A DNA stretch of 64,000 bases, taken from contig NZ_CP080767.1 of the NCBI RefSeq assembly GCF_019602855.1, forward strand, positions 1 through 64,000. The letters are read 5' to 3'. Position numbers and translations under genes: made by a program. Origin of the DNA: Cupriavidus pinatubonensis. GTDB taxonomy: Bacteria; Pseudomonadota; Gammaproteobacteria; Burkholderiales; Burkholderiaceae. This document shows positions 60,009 through 64,000 of this stretch, piece after piece. Positions within the stretch are counted from its first letter, which is position 1; every line of letters begins with the position of its first letter. Below the pieces are notes generated by a model that saw only the letters and a program-made list of their open reading frames with translations, ran no database searches and was not told the origin of the DNA.

Positions 60009-61433
60009 ATGAACACAAGCTCCCTGCCCCCGCAAGCCGGCGCTGCCGCGCCCGCCGCCGATTTCTCCACCCTGCCCCTGGCGCCGGCCACGCTCGCCAC
60101 GCTGGCCCAGCTCGGCTATGACGAAATGACGCCGATCCAGGCCGCGAGCCTGCCGCTGACGCTCGCCGGCCACGACCTGATCGCGCAGGCCAAGACCGGC
60201 AGCGGCAAGACCGCTGCCTTCGCGCTGGCGCTGCTGCACAGGCTCGATGCGCGCCGCTTCGACGTCCAGGCGATGGTGCTGTGCCCAACGCGCGAGCTGG
60301 CCGACCAGGTCACGCAGGAAATCCGCCGCCTCGCACGGGCCGAAGAGAACGTGAAGGTGCTGACGCTGTGCGGCGGCTCGCCGATGCGCCCGCAGGTGGA
60401 CAGCCTGGTCCACGGCGCGCACGTCGTGGTGGGCACGCCGGGCCGCATCCTCGACCATATCGACCGGGGCAGCCTCGAACTGTCCGCGATCAACACACTG
60501 GTGCTCGACGAAGCGGACCGCATGCTCGACATGGGCTTTTTCGACGACATCTCGTATGTGGCCAGCCGCTGCCCGCGCGAACGCCAGACGATGCTGTTTT
60601 CGGCCACGTATCCGGCGGGCATCGACAAGCTCAGCCAGAAGTTCCTGCGCAAACCGCAGGAGGTGAAGCTGGCCGAGAAGCACGACAGCTCGAGCATCCG
60701 CCAGTATTTCTATGAAGTCGATGAGAGCGAGCGTCTCAGCGCCGTGGGCCGCCTGCTCGACCATTTCCGCCCGGCCAGCACGCTGGCCTTCTGCAATACC
60801 AAGGCGCGCTGCCGCGATCTGGTCGACCTGCTGCGCGGACAGGGCTTTCAGGCGCTGGCCTTGCACGGCGACCTGGAGCAGCGCGACCGCGATCAGGTGC
60901 TCGTGCAGTTCGCCAACGGCAGCTGCTCGGTGCTGGTAGCGACGGACGTGGCCGCGCGCGGGCTGGATATCGCCCAGCTCGAAGCCGTGATCAACGTGGA
61001 AATCACGCCCGACCCCGAAGTGCATATCCACCGCATCGGCCGCACTGGCCGCGCCGGCGAGGAAGGCCACGCGTTCAGCCTGGTCAGCATGGACGAGATG
61101 GGGCGCGTAGGCAACCTGGAGCAGCACCACGGCGGCGAATTCGAATGGCACCCGCTGGCCGAACTGCGCGCCGCGAGCACCGAGCGCCTGCTGCCGCCGA
61201 TGGTCACGCTGCAGATGCTGGGCGGCCGCAAGGAAAAGATCCGGCCCGGCGATATCCTCGGTGCGCTGACCGGCGAGGCCGGCTTCACCAAGGAACAGAT
61301 CGGCAAGATCAATGTGATGGAGATGTCGACCTACATCGCGGTGGATCGCGCCATCGGGCGAGAAGCGGTGCGCCGGTTGAACGCGGGGAAGGTGAAGGGC
61401 AAGAAGGTGAAGGTGAGGATGCTGACCGAGTGA
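60009..61433 (+). CDS. dbpA: ATP-dependent RNA helicase DbpA
   Basis: This DEAD-box helicase acts in 50S ribosome assembly at 23S rRNA helix 92. The 474-residue protein carries all motifs: Q motif region YDEMTPIQAA, Walker A AKTGSGKT, PTRELADQV, TPGRILDH, VLDEADRMLDMGF, SAT, and HRIGRTGRAG. The C-terminal DbpA RNA-binding domain (about 400-474) includes KIRPGDILGALTGEAGF and KGKKVKVRML, matching E. coli DbpA closely. ATG 60009 is five codons after an earlier in-frame start that lacks support. Confidence 0.95.
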   Translation: MNTSSLPPQAGAAAPAADFSTLPLAPATLATLAQLGYDEMTPIQAASLPLTLAGHDLIAQAKTGSGKTAAFALALLHRLDARRFDVQAMVLCPTRELADQVTQEIRRLARAEENVKVLTLCGGSPMRPQVDSLVHGAHVVVGTPGRILDHIDRGSLELSAINTLVLDEADRMLDMGFFDDISYVASRCPRERQTMLFSATYPAGIDKLSQKFLRKPQEVKLAEKHDSSSIRQYFYEVDESERLSAVGRLLDHFRPASTLAFCNTKARCRDLVDLLRGQGFQALALHGDLEQRDRDQVLVQFANGSCSVLVATDVAARGLDIAQLEAVINVEITPDPEVHIHRIGRTGRAGEEGHAFSLVSMDEMGRVGNLEQHHGGEFEWHPLAELRAASTERLLPPMVTLQMLGGRKEKIRPGDILGALTGEAGFTKEQIGKINVMEMSTYIAVDRAIGREAVRRLNAGKVKGKKVKVRMLTE

Positions 61434-61589
61434 GCCGCGTTCGCGTCTGGGCCACCGCATAGTTTCTCGCAGATCTGACTTCACGAAGATTCGTGTAAGT
61501 CACCCTGTAAGGCCGCCCGATCCTTTGCTAATCTGGATGGACATGGCATCTCTGCCGTACCGCATGATCGACAGAAGAGGGAGTGGGTG

Positions 61590-62030
61590 ATGAAAACCGC
61601 ACGCCAGGTCGTAGAGTCCAAGCCGACGCAAGCCATCTTCAGCATTCCGCCCACGGCGACGGTGTATGCCGCACTGCAGCTGATGGCGGAAAAAGGCATC
61701 GGCGCCGTGCTGGTGATGGAGCACGGCAAGATTGTTGGCATCCTGAGCGAGCGTGACTATGCGCGCAAGGTGATCCTGATGCAGCGCTCGTCGCGCGATA
61801 CGCTGGTGCGCGACATCATGACGTCGTCTGTTATTTACGTCAGCGGTGACCAGAGCACCGACGAGTGCATGGCCCTGATGACCAAGCACCGCATGCGTCA
61901 CCTGCCGGTGATGAATGGCGAGGACCTGATCGGCATGCTGTCGATCGGCGACCTGGTGAAGGACATCATCTCCGAGCAGCAATTCATCATTGAGCAGCTC
62001 GAGCATTACATTCACGGCGGCAGTCGGTAA
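61590..62030 (+). CDS. CBS-domain protein
   Basis: This 146-residue protein is almost entirely two CBS motifs (about 10-65 and 75-135): ATVYAALQLMAEKGIGAVLV, MEHGKIVGILSERDYARKVI, MALMTKHRMRHLPVMNG and DLIGMLSIGDLVKDIISEQQ. Stand-alone CBS pairs bind adenine nucleotides or NAD and often report energy or stress. ATG 61590 has GAGGGAG upstream; the GTG one codon earlier is less likely. Confidence 0.93.
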   Translation: MKTARQVVESKPTQAIFSIPPTATVYAALQLMAEKGIGAVLVMEHGKIVGILSERDYARKVILMQRSSRDTLVRDIMTSSVIYVSGDQSTDECMALMTKHRMRHLPVMNGEDLIGMLSIGDLVKDIISEQQFIIEQLEHYIHGGSR

Positions 62031-62272
62031 CGCCGCACCTCTGCATGCGGGTCGCTGCCGGTTGCTACGGCGGCGCCTGCGCGCAGCCGAGTGTTGCAGC
62101 GCCACCGCACGCGATAGACGATAACCGCATATAATTATGCGGTTACTGAATTAGCGTTTCCGGCTTCTTCCGCCACGGCCTTGCGCCGTCACTGCGCGGA
62201 TCCATACCTGGCCGGTCAATTCCCCAGTTTCGCGTTAGCAGCCACATGGCTGCCGCTTGTCGTTGTCTGCCC

Positions 62273-63838
62273 ATGTCCTCGCTTAACCCGGCCAGCCAGG
62301 CCAACGCTTCCATTCCTCTTTCCCCCGCCCACGACCACCAGGCGATCATGCGCGTGATCGGCGGCATCGTGTTGTGCATCCTGCTCGCAGCGCTCGACCA
62401 GACCGTGGTGATCCCGGCCGTGCCGGCCATTGCCAATGACCTGAACGGCTTCGGGCATCTGTCGTGGATCGTGACCTCCTATCTGATCACCTCGACCGTC
62501 GCCACGCCGCTGTACGGCAAGCTGTCCGACAGCTTCGGCCGGCGCCGGCTGCTGATGGTGGCGATCACGCTGTTTATCCTGGCCTCGGTGGCATGCGCGA
62601 TGGCGCAGTCGCTCGGTCAGCTGATCCTGTTCCGCGCGCTGCAAGGCATCGGCGGTGGCGGTTTGATGTCGCTCGCACAGGCGGCGATTGCCGACGTGGT
62701 GGCGCCGCGCCAGCGCGGCCGTTATCAGGGCTACCTGGCCACGGTGTGGGCGGTGGCGTCGATTGCCGGTCCGCTCGTCGGTGGTTGGGTGTCGGACAAC
62801 CTGTCGTGGCGCTGGCTGTTCTGGATCAACCTGCCGCTGGGCGGCCTGGCGATGCTGCTGTGCTACCGCGGCCTGGCCATGCTGCCCGTGCGCGGCGGCC
62901 GTGCGCGCGTGGACTGGGTGGGCGCCCTGCTGCTGGCTGCGGCCATCGTCGCATTCCTGCTCGCGATGAGCTGGGGCGGCGATGTGTTCAACTGGATCTC
63001 GCCGCAACTGGGCCTGCTGGCGCTGGTGACGGTGGCCGCCGTGGCCGCGCTGGCGTGGCAGGAACGCCGCGCCGCCGACCCGATGCTGCCGCCGCGGCTC
63101 TTTGCCAACCGCGCCTATGTGATGGGCGTGGCCGCTTCGGCGCTGGCCGCGCTGAACATCTTCCTGTGCATCTTCGCCCTGCCACTGCATTTCCAGCTCG
63201 TGCGCGGCGCCGATGCGTCGATGTCGGGGCTGCTGGTGATGCCGTTCCTGCTGGCCACGGTGGCGGGCAATTTCATCGTGGCCTGGGTGGCGCCGCGCGT
63301 AGGACGCATGCGCGGCATCCTGACGGCCGGCTTCATCGCCGGCGCGATCGGGCTGGCCGTGCTGGCACTCGCTACGCCTGCCGTGCCGCTTGCCGTGGTG
63401 CTGCTGGCGATGAGCATCGGCGGTACAGGCCTCGGCATGGTCATGGTTGGCACGCTCATGAGCGTGCAGAACGTGCTGGAGCGCCGCGACACTGGCGCCG
63501 GCACCGGCGCGCTGCTGGTGCTGCGCTCGCTCGGCAGCGCTTTGGGCGGCGCGCTCGCCGGTACGCTGCTCACGCTTGAGTTCCGCCACGCCACGGCCGC
63601 TGCCGGTGTCTCGCAGGCGCTCGACCTCGGCGCGCTGCGGCATGGCAGCGAAGCGTTCGCGCAGCTTTCCCCGGCGGTGCGGCAGATCCTTTCGAACGGT
63701 GTCGAATCGGGCTTCCAGCTGATCTTTGCAGTAGGGGCCGTCGCCGCGCTGCTGGCGCTTGGCATCGTGCGTTGCATGCCGGACATCGAGCTGCGCGGCA
63801 GCGTCGCGGAACACGCCGCCAGTCTGGCCATGGACTGA
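62273..63838 (+). CDS. MFS drug-efflux transporter (DHA2/EmrB-like)
   Basis: The 521-residue transporter has 14 predicted helices. DHA2 motifs are LDQTVVIPAVPAIANDL at helix 1, YGKLSDSFGRRRLLMV at loop 2-3 and FRALQGIGGGGLMSLAQAAI at helix 4. It exports hydrophobic or cationic compounds with proton exchange; the substrate is unknown. ATG 62273 is chosen; ATG 62246 would add nine residues rich in Cys/Arg. Neither start has a strong ribosome-binding site. Confidence 0.9.
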   Translation: MSSLNPASQANASIPLSPAHDHQAIMRVIGGIVLCILLAALDQTVVIPAVPAIANDLNGFGHLSWIVTSYLITSTVATPLYGKLSDSFGRRRLLMVAITLFILASVACAMAQSLGQLILFRALQGIGGGGLMSLAQAAIADVVAPRQRGRYQGYLATVWAVASIAGPLVGGWVSDNLSWRWLFWINLPLGGLAMLLCYRGLAMLPVRGGRARVDWVGALLLAAAIVAFLLAMSWGGDVFNWISPQLGLLALVTVAAVAALAWQERRAADPMLPPRLFANRAYVMGVAASALAALNIFLCIFALPLHFQLVRGADASMSGLLVMPFLLATVAGNFIVAWVAPRVGRMRGILTAGFIAGAIGLAVLALATPAVPLAVVLLAMSIGGTGLGMVMVGTLMSVQNVLERRDTGAGTGALLVLRSLGSALGGALAGTLLTLEFRHATAAAGVSQALDLGALRHGSEAFAQLSPAVRQILSNGVESGFQLIFAVGAVAALLALGIVRCMPDIELRGSVAEHAASLAMD

Positions 63839-63927
63839 GCTGCCTGCCGGCGCCGAGGCCGGCATCGGCGTAGACTATCGCGTACCCGATACAGCGAGCC
63901 GCCCCTTATGGAGACAGGAGACATCGC

Positions 63928-64000
63928 ATGAACCGCCGTCAGACCGCCCTCGCCGCTTCCGTGCGCCGTGCCATGTTTGCCACCGCGCTTGCACTCGCCG
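63928..64000 (+). CDS. Start of an exported protein (cut by window end)
   Basis: ATG 63928 has CAGGAG nine bases upstream. The visible 24 codons encode a basic N-region (MNRRQTALAASVRRAM) and a hydrophobic stretch (FATALALA), i.e. a signal peptide, possibly Tat-like (RRQTALA). The rest lies beyond the window, so the family cannot be named. Confidence 0.7.
   Translation, partial: MNRRQTALAASVRRAMFATALALA

Noticed and set aside
62216..63865. Minus-strand 549-codon frame opposite the DHA2 transporter
   Set aside because: His/Gln/Arg-rich shadow of a membrane-protein gene.

Overview
The window begins at the dnaA start codon and runs through dnaA-dnaN-gyrB, so it is the origin-proximal end of a chromosome. 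GC-rich coding sequence, the DnaA, beta-clamp and GyrB protein sequences, a T6SS vgrG/PAAR cassette and a urate-degradation cluster point to a betaproteobacterium of the Burkholderiales, most likely Ralstonia or a close relative. This is judged by protein recognition only; no database search was run.

Layout: (1) 1-5988, replication genes. (2) 6.0-21.3 kb, a defence island. On the plus strand lie a DNA C5-cytosine methyltransferase, a Vsr mismatch endonuclease and an EcoRII-type endonuclease. Converging on them is a minus-strand operon read from about 21.2 to 10.1 kb: small ribbon-helix-helix-like protein, sigma-70 factor with an N-terminal ankyrin domain, MORC/MutL-like GHKL ATPase, Z1 helicase-like ATPase, PD-(D/E)XK nuclease, AIPR protein, and a second ankyrin protein. 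The four central genes match the known MutL-Z1-nuclease-AIPR antiviral/R-M core (Mza-type). The unusual part is the pair of related proteins at its two ends. One is ankyrin + sigma-1.1-like domain + a complete RpoD body; the other is ankyrin + sigma-1.1-like domain with no sigma core. I regard this as the best candidate for an undescribed system in the window. (3) 21.3-24.4 kb, a structured leader and a small Ralstonia-type gene, a membrane-protein gene lying between two copies of a ~110-bp repeat, and an aldo/keto-reductase pseudogene. (4) 24.6-36.1 kb, a T6SS cargo island: VgrG, an M23 + GH19-like peptidoglycan-hydrolase effector flanked by candidate immunity genes, PAAR, a two-helix membrane protein and a TssM/IcmF-like protein without a recognisable Walker A. 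(5) 36.1-50.8 kb, mostly ordinary genes: a CBS4-PAS-GGDEF-EAL protein, a BKACE/TauD pair, YdcF, a three-gene envelope unit (OmpA-like lipoprotein, five-helix membrane protein, exported vWA-like protein), DJ-1/PfpI, LuxR, an isoprenylcysteine methyltransferase-like protein, MazG and alpha-carbonic anhydrase. (6) 51.0-55.3 kb, a urate/ureide cluster: two HIU-hydrolase-like proteins (one Tat-exported), an MFS transporter, a divergent LysR regulator and OHCU decarboxylase. (7) 55.4-64 kb, chemoreceptor, DUF4382 lipoprotein, DUF72, DbpA, CBS protein, DHA2 transporter, and the first 24 codons of an exported protein.

How the defence genes may act together (inference): Dcm-type methylation would mark self DNA, Vsr would repair the resulting T:G mismatches, and the EcoRII-like enzyme would cut unmodified DNA. 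The MORC/Z1/PD-(D/E)XK/AIPR set would form a second, ATP-driven nuclease machine. Its expression could be controlled by the RHH-like protein at a 10-bp inverted repeat and by its own ankyrin-gated sigma factor. No tRNA, rRNA, CRISPR array or complete insertion sequence was recognised.
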